From: Vogesella sp. XCS3
GTDB taxonomy: Bacteria; Pseudomonadota; Gammaproteobacteria; Burkholderiales; Chromobacteriaceae
Length of the DNA: 64,000 bases
Assembly (NCBI RefSeq): GCF_020616155.1
Contig: NZ_CP085530.1
Location: 1 to 64,000 of the forward strand
Direction: 5' to 3'
Numbering within the stretch: the first letter of the stretch is position 1; each line of letters opens with the position of its first letter. The position numbers were made by a program, and so were the translations under genes. Below, piece after piece: positions 9,307 to 19,760 of the stretch. Under the pieces are notes generated by a model. That model made no database searches, was not told the origin of the DNA, and was given only the letters and a program-made list of their open reading frames with translations.

Positions 9307-9606
9307 TTATTTATCGTGATTTGACGAGGGCAGGTCAAAAAAGCATTCGGCATGGCGGTTGAGGTTTTGCCAGCAGGGTTCGCTAGCCACGGCCTTGGCC
9401 AGGCTTTGCTGCAGTTGGTGGCATGCTGCGTCGTCGGCCAGTGGTTCGTAGATCTCCATCCAGGTGTGCGCGTCGTCACGACGTTGCAATAATCTGCCCT
9501 TTATCTGCAGTTCCGATTCAATCTGCGCCATGATTTTTCTGGCTGACTGCTCAAAAGACAGGAAATTGCCATCGATGCGGTAATAGATGTATAGCGAAGC
9601 GGACAT
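9307..9606 (-). CDS. Small DUF4936-like protein
   Basis: A 99-residue protein starting MSASLYIYYRIDGNF; the ATG at 9606 has AAGAGGT at good spacing and is preferred over one six codons upstream. It contains ARKIMAQIESELQIKGRLLQRRDD and WMEIYEPL, resembling the DUF4936 family of small betaproteobacterial proteins with a ferredoxin-like pattern; this assignment is from memory of the family. No signal peptide or membrane segment is seen. It is divergent from tyrA and lies upstream of the chemoreceptor on the same strand. Function is unknown. Confidence 0.7.
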   Translation of the reverse strand: MSASLYIYYRIDGNFLSFEQSARKIMAQIESELQIKGRLLQRRDDAHTWMEIYEPLADDAACHQLQQSLAKAVASEPCWQNLNRHAECFFDLPSSNHDK

Positions 9607-9663
9607 GATGCACCTCTTGGGCAAGCGGGAATGCGGTTATGATAACGGCTCTGACACACAGCA

Positions 9664-10569
9664 ATGGGCAATAGCATGCAGGCGGGTGAGGGCAGATTGA
9701 CCCTGGTAGTGATAGGCGTGGGCCTGATAGGCGGCTCGTTTGCGCTGGCCTTGCGCCGTGCCGGGCGCGTGGCCAAGGTAATCGGGGTGGGGCGTTCTGC
9801 GGCCAACCTGCAGCGGGCTATCGAGTTAGGCGTCATCGACGAGGCTAGCCACAGCGCGGCCGAGGCGGTACGCGTGGCAGATCTGGTATTGGTGGCTACG
9901 CCGGTGGGGCAGATGGGGCGCGTGTTTGCCGAGATCGCCCCGCACCTGCCGCCACATTGTGTGGTGACCGACGGCGGTAGTACCAAGAGCGACGTGGTAG
10001 CGCTGATGCGCGCCCACTTGCCGGCGCATCTGGCCTGCTGCGTGCCGGCACACCCGATTGCCGGCTCAGACTTGTCCGGTGCCGCCGCTGCGCAGTACGG
10101 CCTGTACGACAACCGCCGCATCGTGGTGACGCCGCTGCCGGAAACCCGACCCGCCGCCGCCGCCCTGGTGCGCGAGCTGTGGCAGGCCTGCGGCGCGCGC
10201 GTGTACGAGATGAGCGCCGCCGAGCACGACGCCGTGTTTGCCACTGTCAGCCACCTGCCGCACCTGCTGGCCTTTGCCTATGTAGATACCATCGTGGCCA
10301 AGGCCGACGCTGCGCGCTGCTTCGATTTTGCTGCCACCGGCTTTCGCGACTTTACCCGCATTGCCGGCAGTCACCCCGAGATGTGGCGCGACATCGCGCT
10401 GGCCAATCGCGACGCGCTGCTGGTCGAGCTGGACGCGTTCCAGGCTACCTTGGCCGCACTACGGCAGGAACTGGTGGCCGGCGACGCCGAGGCGATGACC
10501 ACCCGCTTCGAGCGTGCCCGCGAAGCCCGCCAGCAATGGCAGCAACACTTTAACCGGGGTAATGCATGA
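9664..10569 (+). CDS. tyrA: Prephenate dehydrogenase (monofunctional TyrA)
   Basis: TyrA oxidatively decarboxylates prephenate to 4-hydroxyphenylpyruvate in tyrosine synthesis. An N-terminal Rossmann motif ([19 protein letters not shown]) and the [10 protein letters not shown] substrate-site motif are clear. Length is 301 residues from the first ATG. The start is uncertain: ATG at 9664 or 9676, or TTG at 9697 (preceded by GAGGG and closest to the conserved fold) are all possible. The gene overlaps yaiI by 4 bp (ATGA). A TTGGCCGCA-family motif sits inside at 9798. Confidence 0.92.
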   Translation: MGNSMQAGEGRLTLVVIGVGLIGGSFALALRRAGRVAKVIGVGRSAANLQRAIELGVIDEASHSAAEAVRVADLVLVATPVGQMGRVFAEIAPHLPPHCVVTDGGSTKSDVVALMRAHLPAHLACCVPAHPIAGSDLSGAAAAQYGLYDNRRIVVTPLPETRPAAAALVRELWQACGARVYEMSAAEHDAVFATVSHLPHLLAFAYVDTIVAKADAARCFDFAATGFRDFTRIAGSHPEMWRDIALANRDALLVELDAFQATLAALRQELVAGDAEAMTTRFERAREARQQWQQHFNRGNA

Positions 10570-11024
10570 CCATCTGGGTAGACGCCGACGCTTGTCCGGC
10601 CGTGATCAAGGACATCCTGTTCCGCGCCGCCGACCGTACCGCCACGCCGACGGTGCTGGTGGCCAACCAGCTACTGCGCGTGCCGCCGTCGCCGCATATC
10701 CGCGCTGTGCAGGTGCCGGCCGGCTTCGACGTAGCCGACAACCACATCGCGCAGCAGGCGCAGCCGGGCGATATTGTGGTGACCGCCGACATCCCGCTGG
10801 CAGCGCAGGTCGTGGCCAAAGGCGCGCTTGCGCTGAACCCGCGCGGCGAGCTATATAGCGATGCCACCATCCGCGAGGCGCTGGCGTTACGCAATTTCAT
10901 GACCGAGCTGCGCGACAGCGGCGTGCAAACCGGCGGCCCCGCCGCGTTCAGCCAGCGCGACCGCCAGGCGTTTGGCGCCCAGCTGGACAAGCTGCTGCAA
11001 AAGTTGGCCGCAGGCCGCCGCTAA
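10566..11024 (+). CDS. yaiI: UPF0178 (YaiI/YqxD) family protein
   Basis: The 152-residue product opens with [20 protein letters not shown], the hallmark of this NYN/PIN-like family, in which the clustered aspartates suggest a metal-dependent nuclease fold. Further family motifs are [25 protein letters not shown] and [19 protein letters not shown]. The start overlaps the tyrA stop by 4 bp, so it is translationally coupled. The biochemical role of the family is not established. Confidence 0.93.
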   Translation: MTIWVDADACPAVIKDILFRAADRTATPTVLVANQLLRVPPSPHIRAVQVPAGFDVADNHIAQQAQPGDIVVTADIPLAAQVVAKGALALNPRGELYSDATIREALALRNFMTELRDSGVQTGGPAAFSQRDRQAFGAQLDKLLQKLAAGRR

Positions 11025-11042
11025 GCCGCCGCTTTACCGCTC

Positions 11043-11627
11043 ATGGACACCTTGTCTTTACCTGCCACACTTGCCGACCTGCGGGTATTGCCCTTGCAAG
11101 CCGCTGACATCCCGACGCTGCAGGCTTTCTATGCGGCCAACCCGCTGTATTTCGAGGCGACTGGCGGCGAGCCAGCGCAGCCCGGTGATGCCGAGGCCGA
11201 CTTTCATGCCAGGCCGCCGCCCGACATGCCGTACCGGCAGCGCTGGCTACTGGCGCTGTGCGATGAGCATGGGCAATGGCAGGCGGTAGTGGAAGTGATT
11301 GCCGGGCTGCTGCTACCGCAGGCGTGGCATATCGCGCTGTTTATGGTGGATGCGCGCCATCACGGCCAGGGCTTGGCCGTGCAGCTGTATAACGCGCTGG
11401 AAGCGTGGACGCTGGCCAGTGGCGCGTATTGGCTGCGCCTGGGCGTGGTGGTGGGGCATGCCCGTGCCGAGCGTTTCTGGCTGCGGCAGGGCTTTGTTGA
11501 GGTTACGCAGCGCCACGCTGTGAAGATGGGGCGGCGCTGTAACAGCCTGCGGGTGATGGTGAAGCCGCTGCGCAGCAGTGTGGCAGCCTACCTGCAGCAG
11601 GTGCCGCGCGACCGGTCTCAGGCCTGA
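11043..11627 (+). CDS. GNAT family N-acetyltransferase
   Basis: A 194-residue protein with LFMVDARHHGQGLAVQLYNALEAW (acetyl-CoA-binding motif A) and HARAERFWLRQGFVEV (motif B). It follows yaiI by 18 bp without a strong ribosome site. Its 3' end overlaps that of the convergent PRA-PH-like gene by 10 bp. The substrate is unknown. Confidence 0.8.
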   Translation: MDTLSLPATLADLRVLPLQAADIPTLQAFYAANPLYFEATGGEPAQPGDAEADFHARPPPDMPYRQRWLLALCDEHGQWQAVVEVIAGLLLPQAWHIALFMVDARHHGQGLAVQLYNALEAWTLASGAYWLRLGVVVGHARAERFWLRQGFVEVTQRHAVKMGRRCNSLRVMVKPLRSSVAAYLQQVPRDRSQA

Positions 11628-12040
11628 GACGCCGCGCGGATCACGCCGACTTTGTCTGCAGGCTGCCAGCCTGCCGGTTTCAGGATCTTGCCGTCGGCGC
11701 GGCGCAGTACCTGCCCGTCCACGCACTTGGCCAGGTTGGCCGCATGGATGGCGTCGAACATCGCCTGCAGCGGTAAGCCCTGTGATAGCAGTAGCCCGCA
11801 TAGCACGTTCAGCACGTCTACCCCCTCGGCGGCCAGCTCGGCTTGCAGTTGCTGCTGCGTGGCAGCGTCGGCCTGCGGCATGGCCTGGTAGTCGGCCAGC
11901 GCGGTCTGGAATTCTTGCCACTCCTCTTGCAGCATGGTTTGCCACATGGCCAGTGCTTCTGGCTGGTAGCTTGGGGTGTCGGGTACTGCCATGTCGAAGC
12001 GCTGCATGAAGTCACGGCGCACGGCAAACGGGTTGCTCAT
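11618..12040 (-). CDS. MazG/HisE-like nucleotide pyrophosphohydrolase
   Basis: The 140-residue protein starts at MSNPFAVRRDFMQRFD (ATG at 12040). It has the ExxE...D metal-binding arrangement of the all-alpha NTP pyrophosphatase superfamily: EEWQEF at about residues 39-44 and EGVDVLNVLCGLLL about 40 residues later. Such proteins are often annotated as phosphoribosyl-ATP pyrophosphohydrolase-like, but there are no his genes nearby and it is longer than HisE, so a house-cleaning or modified-nucleotide role is as likely. Confidence 0.75.
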   Translation of the reverse strand: MSNPFAVRRDFMQRFDMAVPDTPSYQPEALAMWQTMLQEEWQEFQTALADYQAMPQADAATQQQLQAELAAEGVDVLNVLCGLLLSQGLPLQAMFDAIHAANLAKCVDGQVLRRADGKILKPAGWQPADKVGVIRAASQA

Positions 12041-12115
12041 CATATTGTGCTTTTTTGTTGTATTGGCCGCATATTTTGTGTTTTTGATGGCTTGCTGGCA
12101 AGGCGCAAGGCATGA

Positions 12116-12145
12116 AAAAACCGCTGCGGCAAGGCAGCGGTTTTT
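12116..12145. terminator. Strong hairpin terminator downstream of aroA
   Basis: A 12-bp perfect stem (AAAAACCGCTGC with GCAGCGGTTTTT) encloses a 6-nt loop. The A and T tracts let it work in either direction. It lies 18 bp beyond the aroA stop and so terminates the leftward aroA transcript before the PRA-PH-like gene. Confidence 0.85.
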
Positions 12146-12163
12146 GTGTGGGCAGGCCTGCAA

Positions 12164-13456
12164 TCAGCCTGCGGCCAACTTGCCCAGTACCTCGAAATAG
12201 TCGGGGAAGGTCTTGGCCACGCATTTCGGGTCGTTAATCACCACCGGGGTGCCCAGCAGCGCCACCAGCGAGAAGCACATCGCCATGCGGTGGTCGTCGT
12301 AGGTGTCGATTTCTGCGTTGGCAATCAGTTGCGCCGGCGGCGTCACGCTGATGCTGTCTTGCGTTTCCACCACGCTGGCGCCCACTTTTCGCAGCTCGGT
12401 GGCCATTGCCGCCAGGCGGTCGGTTTCCTTCACGCGCCAGCTTTCCACGTTGCGGATGGTGGTGGTGCCGTTGGCGGCCAGCGCGGCCACGGCAATGGTC
12501 ATCGCCGCATCCGGAATGTGGTTGAGGTCCACGTCTATGGCTTGCAGGCCGCCCGCCGGGGCGCGTGCCTCGATCCAGTTGTCGCCCATGGTGATCTGGG
12601 CCCCCATCAGCGCCAGTGCGTCGGCAAATTTCACGTCGCCCTGGATACTGCTGCGGCCAACCCCTTCCACGCGTACCGGGCCGCCTGCCAGCGTGCCAGC
12701 CGCCAGGAAGTAGGACGCGCTGGAGGCGTCGCCTTCCACGTGAATCTCGCCAGGGCTGGTGTAACGTTGGCCGCGCGCGATGGTGAAGCGCTGCCAGCCG
12801 TCGCGCTGCACCTGCACGCCAAAGCGCGCCATCAGGTTCAGCGTGATCTCGATATACGGTTTGGAGATCAGCTCGCCCACCACCTCGATGGTGACGTCTT
12901 CGCCGGTGAGTGGCAGCGCCATCAGCAGGGCGGTGAGGAACTGGCTGGAGACATTGCCTTTTACCGGAATGACCTGGCCGGCGGTCAGGCTGGCCGGCTT
13001 GATCTGCAGCGGCGGGTAGCCGTCGTTACCCAGGTAATCGATATCGGCACCGGCTACGCGTAGCGCGTCCACCAGGTCGCCTATCGGGCGTTCGTGCATA
13101 CGCGGTACGCCGTGCAGGTGGTAGCGGCCCTGCATCAGCGCCAGCGCGGCGGTGAGCGGGCGGAACGCCGTGCCGGCGTTGCCCAGGAACAGGTCGGCGT
13201 CTTTCACGCTAAAGGCACCGCCAGTGCCGTGCACCAGGAAGTCACGGCTATCGCCTTGCTGCTCGACGCGCACGCCCAGTGTGGCGAGTGCTTCCAGCAT
13301 GCGGCGGATATCGTCGGAGTCCAGCAGGTCACGCACCAGCGTGCTGCCTTCTGCCAGCGCGGCCAACAGCAGGGTACGGTTGGAAATGCTCTTGGAGCCG
13401 GGCAGTTTGATGCGGCCGGCCAGCGGGCCAATGGGCTGTAGGTGTAGTTGTTCCAT
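12164..13456 (-). CDS. aroA: 3-phosphoshikimate 1-carboxyvinyltransferase (EPSP synthase)
   Basis: AroA joins shikimate-3-phosphate and phosphoenolpyruvate in the shikimate pathway. The start at 13456 gives 430 residues ([20 protein letters not shown]). Signature motifs are [20 protein letters not shown] near the N-terminus, [17 protein letters not shown] at the PEP site and [18 protein letters not shown]. The frame runs on upstream without homology. It is divergent from cmk, an arrangement related to the aroA-cmk-rpsA order of other proteobacteria but with aroA inverted. Confidence 0.96.
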   Translation of the reverse strand: MEQLHLQPIGPLAGRIKLPGSKSISNRTLLLAALAEGSTLVRDLLDSDDIRRMLEALATLGVRVEQQGDSRDFLVHGTGGAFSVKDADLFLGNAGTAFRPLTAALALMQGRYHLHGVPRMHERPIGDLVDALRVAGADIDYLGNDGYPPLQIKPASLTAGQVIPVKGNVSSQFLTALLMALPLTGEDVTIEVVGELISKPYIEITLNLMARFGVQVQRDGWQRFTIARGQRYTSPGEIHVEGDASSASYFLAAGTLAGGPVRVEGVGRSSIQGDVKFADALALMGAQITMGDNWIEARAPAGGLQAIDVDLNHIPDAAMTIAVAALAANGTTTIRNVESWRVKETDRLAAMATELRKVGASVVETQDSISVTPPAQLIANAEIDTYDDHRMAMCFSLVALLGTPVVINDPKCVAKTFPDYFEVLGKLAAG

Positions 13457-13600
13457 GATGTTCTTGTCTGTTTTGCTGCAGGGAGGGGCCCTGCCGGGTG
13501 ATCTCGGCAACGACTGTACCCGTATTGTGCGCTGCCACGCAAACGCCTCTTTTTGTACTGCTTGCGCTACAATTGCCGGTTTTGATTCAAGGTCTTCGCC

Positions 13601-14275
13601 ATGCCTACGCTCAAACCCGTCATTACCATCGACGGCCCTTCCGCTTCCGGCAAGGGCACGGTGGCTGCCCTGGTGGCACAGCAGCTGGGGCTGCATTATC
13701 TGGATTCCGGCGCCCTGTACCGCCTGACGGCGCTGTACGCGCTGCGTGAAGGCGTCAGCTGGGAAGACGAGCAGAACGTGGCCCGCCTGGCAGCCCAGCT
13801 GCCGGCGTCTTTTCACGACGATAAAGCCTGGCTGGGCGAAGCCGATGTGAGCGCTGCCATTCGCGCCGAAGATATCGGCATGGGTGCCTCGAAAGTGGCC
13901 GCGCTACCTGCCGTGCGTGCCGCGCTACTGACCCGTCAACGTGATTTTCTGGTGCCGCCTGGCCTGGTAGCCGATGGCCGCGATATGGGTTCGGTGGTGT
14001 TTCCGCGTGCGGAATTGAAGGTTTTTCTGACCGCATCCGCCGAAGTCCGGGCCGAACGGCGCTATAAGCAGTTGATCGCAAAAGGGGAATCTGCTAACCT
14101 CGTTCAGATTCAGCAGGATATTTCCGATCGTGACGCGCGCGACGCGGCACGGGCGGTTGCCCCGCTAAGACAAGAGCCGGATGCCCACTTGCTGGACACC
14201 TCGGACCTCACCATCGAACAAGCGGTGGCGCAGGTACTGTCGTGGTTCGACAAGGCCCGTGGCACCGGCCATTAA
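13601..14275 (+). CDS. cmk: Cytidylate kinase
   Basis: Cmk phosphorylates CMP and dCMP. The 224-residue protein has the P-loop [18 protein letters not shown] near the N-terminus, followed by [12 protein letters not shown], and the [21 protein letters not shown] segment typical of bacterial cytidylate kinases. AAGG lies upstream of the ATG. It precedes rpsA, the usual order. The 144-bp gap to aroA contains TACAAT at 13568-13573, a possible -10 box without a clear -35. Confidence 0.96.
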   Translation: MPTLKPVITIDGPSASGKGTVAALVAQQLGLHYLDSGALYRLTALYALREGVSWEDEQNVARLAAQLPASFHDDKAWLGEADVSAAIRAEDIGMGASKVAALPAVRAALLTRQRDFLVPPGLVADGRDMGSVVFPRAELKVFLTASAEVRAERRYKQLIAKGESANLVQIQQDISDRDARDAARAVAPLRQEPDAHLLDTSDLTIEQAVAQVLSWFDKARGTGH

Positions 14276-14293
14276 TTTTTTGTAAGCCGCCGT

Positions 14294-14323
14294 TTGTCAT
14301 ACCTTGCGCTGACGGCGTATGAA
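14294..14323 (+). promoter_or_regulatory. Candidate sigma-70 promoter for rpsA
   Basis: TTGTCA at 14294-14299 and TATGAA at 14318-14323 are separated by 18 bp, 45 bp before the rpsA start. Ribosomal protein S1 genes usually have their own promoter as well as read-through from cmk. The assignment is by eye only. Confidence 0.4.
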
Positions 14324-14368
14324 AAACCTAACCCCGCGTGACGCAAGGCATGCCTGAGAGTACATCTG

Positions 14369-16066
14369 ATGACTACCCTCGTTATGGATAGCTTCGCCGC
14401 CCTGTTCGAAGAGAGCTTGGCTCTGCAAGAAATGCGTGCTGGTGAAGTAATCACCGCTGAAGTCGTTGGCATCGATTCCAACTTCGTGACCGTTAACGCC
14501 GGCCTGAAGTCCGAATCCCTGATCCCGGTTGAAGAGTTCAAGAACGACAACGGCCAAGTTGAAGTTGCCATCGGCGATTTCGTTACTGTTGCGATCGACT
14601 CCCTGGAAAACGGCTTTGGCGAAACCAAGCTCTCCCGTGAAAAAGCCAAACGTCTGGCTGCATGGGTTGACCTGGAAGAGGCTCTGGAAGCTGGCAAGAT
14701 CCTGTCCGGCGTTATCAGCGGCAAAGTCAAAGGTGGCCTGACCGTTATGGTTAACGGCATCCGCGCCTTCCTGCCGGGTTCCCTGGTTGACGTACGTCCG
14801 GTGAAAGACACCACTCCGTACGAAGGCAAGGAAGTTGAGTTCAAGGTTATCAAACTGGACCGCAAGCGTAACAACGTTGTTGTTTCCCGTCGTGCCGTTC
14901 TGGAAGAAACCCTGGGCGAAGAGCGCAAAGCGCTGCTGGAAACCCTGCGTGAAGGTGCCATCATCAAAGGTATCGTCAAGAACATCACCGACTACGGTGC
15001 GTTCGTTGACCTGGGCGGTATCGATGGTCTGCTGCACATTACCGACCTGGCTTGGCGCCGTGTTAAGCACCCGTCCGAAGTTCTGGCTGTTGGCGACGAA
15101 GTAGAAGCCAAAGTCCTGAAGTTCGATCAGGAGAAGAACCGCGTATCCCTGGGTCTGAAGCAACTGGGCGAAGATCCGTGGGTGGGCCTGTCCCGTCGTT
15201 ACCCGTCCGGCACCCGTCTGTTCGGCAAGGTAACCAACCTGACCGACTACGGCGCGTTCGTGGAAATCGAACAAGGCATCGAAGGCTTGGTACACGTGTC
15301 CGAAATGGACTGGACCAACAAGAACGTACACCCGTCCAAGGTAGTTCAGGTTGGCGACGAAGTTGAAGTGATGATCCTGGAAATCGACGAAGACCGTCGT
15401 CGTATCAGCCTGGGCATGAAACAGTGCCAGGCTAACCCATGGAACGAGTTCGCTGACAACTTCAAGAAAGGCGACAAGCTGAAAGGCGCGATCAAGTCGA
15501 TCACCGATTTCGGCGTGTTCGTTGGCCTGCCTGGCGGTATCGACGGCCTGGTTCACCTGTCCGACCTGTCCTGGAACGAAACCGGCGAAGACGCTGTGCG
15601 CAAGTTCAAGAAGGGTGACGAGGTTGAAGCCATCGTTCTGTCCATCGACGTGGAAAAAGAGCGTATCTCCCTGGGCATCAAACAGCTGGAAGGCGATCCG
15701 TTCAACAACTACGTAGCCATGAACGACAAAGGCGCGCTGGTTAAAGGTACCGTGAAGACCGTTGACGCCAAAGGCGCCGCCGTGACTCTGGACACCGACG
15801 TTGAAGGCTACCTGCGTGCTTCCGAACTGTCCCGCGACCGCGTTGAAGACGCTCGCTCGGTTCTGAAAGAAGGCGACGAAGTTGAGGCTGTGATCATTGC
15901 TGTTGATCGCAAGTCCCGCGCTATCAGCCTGTCGATCAAAGCCAAGGACGCACAGGAAGAAAAAGCAGCCATGTCCGCTATCGGCGCTGGCGACTCCAAC
16001 GTGTCCGCTGGTACCACCAGCCTGGGCGCGCTGCTGAAAGCTAAACTGTCCGGCGGCAACGAATAA
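14369..16066 (+). CDS. rpsA: 30S ribosomal protein S1
   Basis: S1 binds mRNA leaders and helps load them on the 30S subunit. The 565-residue protein starts [20 protein letters not shown] and contains six S1 RNA-binding repeats; the later ones show the [19 protein letters not shown] pattern several times. Length fits proteobacterial S1. Codon use is strongly biased (GTT, CGT, GAA), as expected for high expression, and no TTGGCCGCA copy occurs in the gene. It is followed by ihfB after 9 bp. Confidence 0.98.
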   Translation: MTTLVMDSFAALFEESLALQEMRAGEVITAEVVGIDSNFVTVNAGLKSESLIPVEEFKNDNGQVEVAIGDFVTVAIDSLENGFGETKLSREKAKRLAAWVDLEEALEAGKILSGVISGKVKGGLTVMVNGIRAFLPGSLVDVRPVKDTTPYEGKEVEFKVIKLDRKRNNVVVSRRAVLEETLGEERKALLETLREGAIIKGIVKNITDYGAFVDLGGIDGLLHITDLAWRRVKHPSEVLAVGDEVEAKVLKFDQEKNRVSLGLKQLGEDPWVGLSRRYPSGTRLFGKVTNLTDYGAFVEIEQGIEGLVHVSEMDWTNKNVHPSKVVQVGDEVEVMILEIDEDRRRISLGMKQCQANPWNEFADNFKKGDKLKGAIKSITDFGVFVGLPGGIDGLVHLSDLSWNETGEDAVRKFKKGDEVEAIVLSIDVEKERISLGIKQLEGDPFNNYVAMNDKGALVKGTVKTVDAKGAAVTLDTDVEGYLRASELSRDRVEDARSVLKEGDEVEAVIIAVDRKSRAISLSIKAKDAQEEKAAMSAIGAGDSNVSAGTTSLGALLKAKLSGGNE

Positions 16067-16075
16067 GTGATGGAC

Positions 16076-16369
16076 ATGACCAAATCTGAGCTTATAGCGA
16101 GGCTTGCCGAGCGTTATCCTCAGTTGGTCGCCAAAGATGCTGAGCTGGCTGTTAAAACCATTCTGGATGCAATGGCCAGCAGCTTGGCAAAAGGGCAGCG
16201 GATCGAAATCCGCGGTTTTGGTAGCTTCGATCTGAACTACCGTCCGCCGCGGATGGGCCGCAATCCCAAGTCTGGCTCCAGCGTTGTCGTTCCTGAGAAA
16301 TACGTGCCTCACTTCAAGGCAGGTAAAGAACTGAGAGAGCGGGTTGATCTGACCGGTTCGAACGACTAA
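16076..16369 (+). CDS. ihfB: Integration host factor subunit beta
   Basis: IhfB pairs with IhfA to bend DNA at specific sites. The 97-residue start [17 protein letters not shown] matches IhfB N-termini, so I prefer the ATG at 16076 over the ATG at 16070. The DNA-binding arm shows [21 protein letters not shown] with the conserved proline. It is immediately downstream of rpsA, as in E. coli and Neisseria. Confidence 0.97.
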   Translation: MTKSELIARLAERYPQLVAKDAELAVKTILDAMASSLAKGQRIEIRGFGSFDLNYRPPRMGRNPKSGSSVVVPEKYVPHFKAGKELRERVDLTGSND

Positions 16370-16390
16370 GCAGTTTTTTTGCCTGTCCCA

Positions 16391-16422
16391 AAGCGCCGCA
16401 GCTTGTCTGCGGCGCTTTTTTT
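16391..16422 (+). terminator. Rho-independent terminator after ihfB
   Basis: An 11-bp stem AAGCGCCGCAG/CTGCGGCGCTT with a 5-nt loop is followed by a T-run. It ends the rpsA-ihfB transcript. Confidence 0.9.
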
Positions 16423-16479
16423 ATCTGCGCTTTACTTGGGAGGGGTGTCGCTTTCGTTTAAACTTGCAGCATTGCGACG

Positions 16480-16785
16480 ATGCGAAAGCCCCCGATGCGT
16501 TATCTCTTCCGCTTGTTTGAGCTGCTCGTACTGGTGTTGTTGATTGCCGTTACCGTGCAAAACAGCGCTGTAGTGGAATTCAAGCTGTTCTTTGGCCAGA
16601 CCTGGCAAGCCCCGCTGATTCTGCTGTTGCTGATTTTCTTTGTGGCCGGTGCCCTGATTGGCCTGGTGGCCACGTTTGCCTACTCTTTGCGTGTACGCCG
16701 CGAGCTGTCGCAGCTCAAGAAAGAGCTGCGCTCGCGCCAGAGCAGCAAAGTGGTGGTCGACCCCAGCGATGCCCTGGCTGACTAA
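16480..16785 (+). CDS. lapA: LapA-family inner-membrane protein (DUF1049)
   Basis: LapA works with LapB in lipopolysaccharide assembly and control of LpxC. The protein has up to 101 residues, with two membrane helices (about residues 11-27 and 43-66) separated by VQNSAVVEFKLFFGQTWQAP, a typical LapA loop, then a basic cytoplasmic tail with a short coiled coil (RRELSQLKKELRSRQ). The start is either 16480 or the ATG at 16495 (MRYLFRLFELL); no ribosome site decides it. It sits directly before lapB. Confidence 0.88.
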   Translation: MRKPPMRYLFRLFELLVLVLLIAVTVQNSAVVEFKLFFGQTWQAPLILLLLIFFVAGALIGLVATFAYSLRVRRELSQLKKELRSRQSSKVVVDPSDALAD

Positions 16786-16816
16786 GCCGTCCTGTTTTTT
16801 GCTCCGAGGTTGAATT

Positions 16817-17980
16817 TTGGATATCGATTTGTGGTGGCTGTTACTGTTTCCGGCCTTTTTCGGCCTGGGATGGTTGGCCGCACGCGTAGACATGCGTGCA
16901 GTACTGAAGCAGGCGCGGGAAGTGCCTGCCGGTTTTTATAAAGGTCTGGACGCGCTGGTAGACGACCAGACCGACGTGGCCGCCCGTTCGCTGTCCGAGG
17001 TGGCACGCGCCCACCCGCACGCGCTGGAAGTGCAGCTCAGCCTGGGCAAGCTGTACCGCCGCCGTGGCGAGAATGACCGCGCCATCCGCCTGCACCAGCA
17101 GGTACTGGAGCTACCCGACCTGACGCGCGAGCAAAAGGCGCTGGTGCGCTTCGAGCTGTCGCAAGACTTTCACAAGGCTGGCCTGGTAGACCGCGCCGAA
17201 GAGATTCTGGTCAAGCTGCTGGATAGCCAGACCATGGGCCGCGCCGCGCGCGAACAGTTGCTTTCCATCTACCAGCAAGACCGCGACTGGGCCAAGGCCA
17301 TCGCCACCGCGCTGGAGTTGCGCAGCGATGCGCATAGCTTCCAGCACGAAGTGGCACAGTTCTACTGCGAGCTGGCGCAGGGCGCGCTGTACCAGTCTGA
17401 TTACGATAAGGCACACGAGGCGGTGAAAAACGCCTTTGCGGCCAACCGCAAGTGCGTGCGCGCCAGCATCCTGCTGGGTGATATCGAAACTGCGCAGGGT
17501 AAGCACGAGGCGGCCATCGCGGCGTGGCAAGCCATCGAAAAGCAAAACTACGAATACCTGGCCATGGTGGCCGAGCGCCTGTTCGATGCCTACGAATCGC
17601 TGGGCAAGCCGCAGGAGGGCATTGCCTTGCTGCGTGGCTACCAGCGTACCTTCTCGCAGCTGGAACTGACCGACCTGCTGTACCAGAAGGTCGCCACCTA
17701 CGAAGGCGAAGCCCGTGCGCTGGAAGCCGCCCGCGAAGCGGTACACGCGCGCCCCAGCCTGCTGGGGGTGTACCGCCTGGTCGAGTCGCAGATGGACGAG
17801 CTCAGCACCGAAGGCCGCCTGGACGCCGAAGTGGCGCGTGCGCTGATCATGAAGCACGCACAGCGCCTGACCGTACACCGTTGCAAACGCTGCAACTTCC
17901 GCTCGCGGGCCTTCTTCTGGCATTGCCCCGCCTGCGGCGAGTGGGAAAGCTTTACGCCCAACCGCTCCGAAAACCACTGA
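16817..17980 (+). CDS. lapB: Lipopolysaccharide assembly protein LapB
   Basis: LapB is an inner-membrane-anchored TPR protein that, with FtsH, regulates LpxC turnover. The 387-residue product has an N-terminal anchor ([21 protein letters not shown]), TPR repeats over about residues 35-340 and a C-terminal rubredoxin-like zinc ribbon [20 protein letters not shown] that is diagnostic. The start is TTG at 16817, preceded by GAGG at 7 bp. A TTGGCCGCA motif encodes LAA in the anchor (16874). Confidence 0.95.
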   Translation: MDIDLWWLLLFPAFFGLGWLAARVDMRAVLKQAREVPAGFYKGLDALVDDQTDVAARSLSEVARAHPHALEVQLSLGKLYRRRGENDRAIRLHQQVLELPDLTREQKALVRFELSQDFHKAGLVDRAEEILVKLLDSQTMGRAAREQLLSIYQQDRDWAKAIATALELRSDAHSFQHEVAQFYCELAQGALYQSDYDKAHEAVKNAFAANRKCVRASILLGDIETAQGKHEAAIAAWQAIEKQNYEYLAMVAERLFDAYESLGKPQEGIALLRGYQRTFSQLELTDLLYQKVATYEGEARALEAAREAVHARPSLLGVYRLVESQMDELSTEGRLDAEVARALIMKHAQRLTVHRCKRCNFRSRAFFWHCPACGEWESFTPNRSENH

Positions 17981-18011
17981 ACCGAATACGCGACAAGAAA
18001 GACAGGAAAAC

Positions 18012-18758
18012 ATGAACCCGTTAATGGCACATGGCTTTGCGGCCAACGTTAATTCGCCGGTACTGGTGGCGCTGGATTTTGCCACCGCAGACGCCGCACT
18101 GGCCTTTGCTTCCCGTCTGGACCCCTCGCAGTGCCGCCTGAAAGTAGGCAAGGAACTGTTTACCGCTGCGGGCCCGCAGCTGCTGGAGCAGTTGGCCGCA
18201 CGCGGCTTCCAGGTATTTCTGGATCTGAAATTCCACGACATCCCCAATACCGTGGCGCACGCCTGCAAGATGGCCGCCGAAGCCGGGGTGTGGATGGTGA
18301 ACGTGCACGCCAGTGGCGGCCGCCGCATGATGGAAGCCTCGGCTGACGCGCTGGCGCAGTACAGCCAGCGCCCCTTGCTGATTGCCGTGACCGTACTCAC
18401 CAGCATGGACGCGGCCGACTTGCTGGAAATCGGCGTGACCGTGCCACCGCAAGAGCACGTGCTGCGCCTGGCGCGTCTCACCCGCGACAGCGGCCTGGAC
18501 GGCGTGGTGTGCTCGGCACAGGAAGCCGGCGTACTGAAAGCCGAGCTGGGCCAGGACTTCAAACTGGTGACGCCGGGTATCCGCCTGGCCGACAGCGCCG
18601 CCGACGACCAGCGCCGCGTGATGACGCCGGTGGCCGCCCTGCAAGCCGGCTCCGACTACCTGGTAATCGGCCGCCCCATCACCCGCGCCGACGACCCGTT
18701 GATGGTGCTGAACAAGATCAATGCCGACATCCAGGCCTACCAGGCCAGCCGGGCCTGA
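18012..18758 (+). CDS. pyrF: Orotidine 5'-phosphate decarboxylase
   Basis: PyrF makes UMP from OMP. The 248-residue protein has the catalytic segment [14 protein letters not shown] (D-x-K-x-x-D), an N-terminal [15 protein letters not shown] and the phosphate-site [12 protein letters not shown]. Ribosome site ACAGGAAAAC lies upstream of the ATG. It follows lapB by 31 bp, the order seen in E. coli. Two TTGGCCGCA motifs (18038 and 18192) occur near its 5' end in opposite orientations. Confidence 0.96.
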   Translation: MNPLMAHGFAANVNSPVLVALDFATADAALAFASRLDPSQCRLKVGKELFTAAGPQLLEQLAARGFQVFLDLKFHDIPNTVAHACKMAAEAGVWMVNVHASGGRRMMEASADALAQYSQRPLLIAVTVLTSMDAADLLEIGVTVPPQEHVLRLARLTRDSGLDGVVCSAQEAGVLKAELGQDFKLVTPGIRLADSAADDQRRVMTPVAALQAGSDYLVIGRPITRADDPLMVLNKINADIQAYQASRA

Positions 18759-18771
18759 GCCGAGGTAGCCC

Positions 18772-19734
18772 ATGACCCTGATGCAACAGCTGGGCCTGAG
18801 CCCGCAAGAATTGACCCGCAGCCTGACCAATAGCCGCGTGCTGGTGGTGGGCGACGTGATGCTGGACCGCTACTGGTTTGGCGATGTATCGCGCATCTCG
18901 CCGGAAGCCCCGGTGCCGGTGGCCAAGATTGCCCGTATGGAAGAGCGTGCTGGTGGTGCGGCCAACGTGGCGCGCAACATCGCCAGCCTGGGCGGCAAAG
19001 CCACCATTCTGTCGGTAGTAGGCGACGATGAAGCCGCTACCGCACTGACACGGCTGATGGAAAGCGACGGCATTACCCCGTCGTTCAAGCGCGACCCCGG
19101 TATTTCCACCACCATCAAACTGCGCGTCGTAGCGCGCCAGCAGCAGCTGATCCGCCTGGATTTCGAAGACGCGCCCAGCCACGAGATTCTGGCAGACAAG
19201 CTGGACGACTACGCCGCCATCGTGGCCGAACACGATGTGGTGATTCTGTCCGACTACGGCAAGGGTGGCCTGACCCACGTCAGCCGTATGATCGAACTGG
19301 CGCGCGCCGCCGGCAAGCCGGTGCTGATCGACCCCAAGGGCGACGATTACAGCAAGTACGCCGGTGCCACGCTGCTCACGCCTAACCGTAGCGAGTTCAA
19401 GCAGGTAGCAGGTAGCTGGCAGAACGACGAACAACTGGCCGCCAAAGCACAAGCGTTGCGTAGCCAGCTGCAGCTGGACGCGCTGCTGGTGACGCGCAGC
19501 GAAGAGGGCATGACGCTGTACCGCGAAGCCGGTGCCGTGCACGAACCTACTCTGGCGCAAGAGGTGTACGACGTCTCCGGCGCCGGCGATACCGTTATCG
19601 GCACCCTGGGCCTGATGTTGGCCGCAGGGTTGGACATGCCCTTGGCCATGCGCCTGGCCAACGCCGCTGCCGGCATCGTGGTGGCCAAGCTGGGTACCGC
19701 CGTGTGCCACCAGCGCGAGCTGTTTGCCTTGTAA
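18772..19734 (+). CDS. rfaE1: D-glycero-beta-D-manno-heptose-7-phosphate kinase (RfaE domain I)
   Basis: The enzyme phosphorylates heptose-7-phosphate at C1 in ADP-heptose synthesis for LPS core. The 320-residue PfkB-family protein shows VLVVGDVMLDRYWFGDVSRI, GGAANVARNIASLGG and the anion-hole motif DVSGAGDTVIGTLGL near the C-terminus. It lacks the nucleotidyltransferase half of fused E. coli HldE, so the adenylyltransferase must be a separate gene outside the window. rfaD, the epimerase of the same pathway, is two genes downstream. Confidence 0.95.
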   Translation: MTLMQQLGLSPQELTRSLTNSRVLVVGDVMLDRYWFGDVSRISPEAPVPVAKIARMEERAGGAANVARNIASLGGKATILSVVGDDEAATALTRLMESDGITPSFKRDPGISTTIKLRVVARQQQLIRLDFEDAPSHEILADKLDDYAAIVAEHDVVILSDYGKGGLTHVSRMIELARAAGKPVLIDPKGDDYSKYAGATLLTPNRSEFKQVAGSWQNDEQLAAKAQALRSQLQLDALLVTRSEEGMTLYREAGAVHEPTLAQEVYDVSGAGDTVIGTLGLMLAAGLDMPLAMRLANAAAGIVVAKLGTAVCHQRELFAL

Positions 19735-19760
19735 TAATCCAGCCTAGCAAGGAGCGGATG

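Noticed and set aside
14297..16312. 671-codon open frame antisense to rpsA and ihfB
   Set aside because: rpsA has strong codon bias and six S1 repeats on the plus strand; the antisense frame is a shadow of the repeated codons.
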